DNA from: Anaerolineae bacterium
GTDB lineage: Bacteria; Chloroflexota; Anaerolineae; JAFGEY01
NCBI GenBank assembly: GCA_016929205.1
Contig: JAFGJF010000152.1
Coordinates: forward strand, 1 to 6,319
Length of the DNA stretch: 6,319 bases
Direction: 5' to 3'
Shown: in pieces, positions 5,664 through 6,319 of the stretch
Numbering within the stretch: the stretch's first letter is position 1
Layout: every line of letters begins with the position of its first letter
Notes under the pieces: generated by a model
Told to the model about the DNA's origin: nothing
Database searches by the model: none
The model's input: only the letters and a program-made list of their open reading frames with translations
Translations under genes and position numbers: made by a program

Positions 5664-6319
5664 CTAGTCATTCGGCAAAGGCAGTGCGCGCAGCCAGCGC
5701 ATCGTTTCGTCAAGGTCGTCGCTCTTAAAAACCAGCGATCCAGGCGTGATGATGTCGGCCCCGGCCGCGCGCAGTTGGGGGACGGTGTGTTGGCGGATAC
5801 CACCATCGGCCTGAATAAGCAGGTCGTCCAGGCGTCCTTGCTCGTGGAGCAGAGCGCGCAGTTGGACAATGCGAGGGCAGGCCGTGTCATGCAATTCTGC
5901 ACCCTTGATACCGAGCCGGGTTCCCAGCAGAACAACCAGGTCGATTTTCGCCACATAGTCTGTAATGGCATCGATCGGCGTCTCGAGCTGAACGGCCAGC
6001 CCGGCGCCGAGTCCGAGAGCACGAATCTGTTCTAGCGCGGCGTCGCATTGCTCGTTCTCGTGATGAATGGTGATGATATCCGCGCCGGCCTCGGCGAAAT
6101 CACCAATCCAGCGAGTCGGGTGTTCAACCATGAGGTGAACGTGAAATGGGCGGCGAGTCAGGGGGCGAATGGCAGCCACCAGATCGGGGAAAAAGAGCAG
6201 GCTGGAGACAAAATGCCCGTCGGCGACGTCGAGGTGATACAGGTCGGCAAAAGGCTCGGTGTGCCGGATCTCGACAGCCAGGTTGGCCAGGTCGCACGAC
6301 CACAGTGACAAGTCGGCGA
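5664..6319 (-). CDS. Ribulose-phosphate 3-epimerase family protein (N-terminus off the window)
   Basis: The frame is open to the right edge, so the start lies outside; the in-frame TTG at 6311 is internal to a family-like DLSLWSCDLANL opening. About 218 residues are visible, ending at TAG (5664-5666). It is a TIM-barrel sugar-phosphate epimerase fold. HLDVADGHF gives the metal/catalytic His (6236-6234) and Asp (6230-6228), HVHLMVEHP the next His (6137-6135), and QADGGIR the second catalytic Asp (5807-5805), so the metal site is complete. The usual loop M-T/S-V-x-P-G-F-x-G-Q is absent; VVLLGTRLGIKGAEL stands there. It is therefore a divergent member and may act on another ketose or ketose phosphate than ribulose 5-phosphate. 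It is followed on the minus strand by the small ORF and DUF362 fragment. Confidence 0.85.
   Translation of the reverse strand, partial: ADLSLWSCDLANLAVEIRHTEPFADLYHLDVADGHFVSSLLFFPDLVAAIRPLTRRPFHVHLMVEHPTRWIGDFAEAGADIITIHHENEQCDAALEQIRALGLGAGLAVQLETPIDAITDYVAKIDLVVLLGTRLGIKGAELHDTACPRIVQLRALLHEQGRLDDLLIQADGGIRQHTVPQLRAAGADIITPGSLVFKSDDLDETMRWLRALPLPND

Noticed and set aside
5622..6035. Plus-strand ORF opposite the epimerase, and plus ORF 5191-5667
   Set aside because: No family motifs and they lie over minus-strand sequence with convincing epimerase and DUF362 motifs.

Overview
The window is bacterial DNA of fairly high GC content with mostly one-directional, closely packed genes. The gene mix suits an environmental bacterium such as a member of the Chloroflexota: a secreted subtilase with a Trp/Gly repeat tail, a HOGA1-like aldolase, a gamma-glutamyltransferase-family enzyme and a divergent ribulose-phosphate epimerase. 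That placement rests on general impression and is weak.

Layout. Positions 1-209 hold the 3' end of an unrecognised plus-strand gene. Positions 210-514 are intergenic and unusually rich in structure: nested inverted repeats, a 9-bp hairpin, a strong intrinsic terminator and an extended -10 promoter. Positions 515-2296 encode a secreted S8 (subtilisin-like) serine protease with a complete Asp/His/Ser triad and 13 tandem seven-residue units (consensus FESWAGG). A terminator (about 2355-2389) follows, then a near-consensus promoter (TTGACA, 17 bp, TACAAT; 2411-2439). That promoter reads into a probable two-gene unit: a HOGA1-type 4-hydroxy-2-oxoglutarate aldolase (2550-3494) and a gamma-glutamyltransferase-family autoprocessing hydrolase (3550-5157).

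The right end is on the minus strand. It holds a partial ribulose-phosphate 3-epimerase family gene (5664-6319, running off the window), a 40-codon ORF with a good ribosome binding site (5498-5620), and the N-terminal third or so of a DUF362 protein (5158-5478). The DUF362 fragment carries an in-frame TGA and stops exactly against the end of the convergent hydrolase gene. Reading-frame evidence suggests that 5158-5620 is decayed or rearranged, with an unusual G8A9 tract just before the DUF362 start.

How the genes work together: the aldolase and the GGT-family enzyme are probably co-transcribed, but I see no established pathway joining them. The protease is an independent secreted function. 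I found no CRISPR array, tRNA, rRNA, transposase or phage gene. I see no convincing complete new system. The best leads are the protease repeat tail, the structured block at 203-362, the altered substrate pocket of the GGT-family enzyme, and the broken minus-strand locus.
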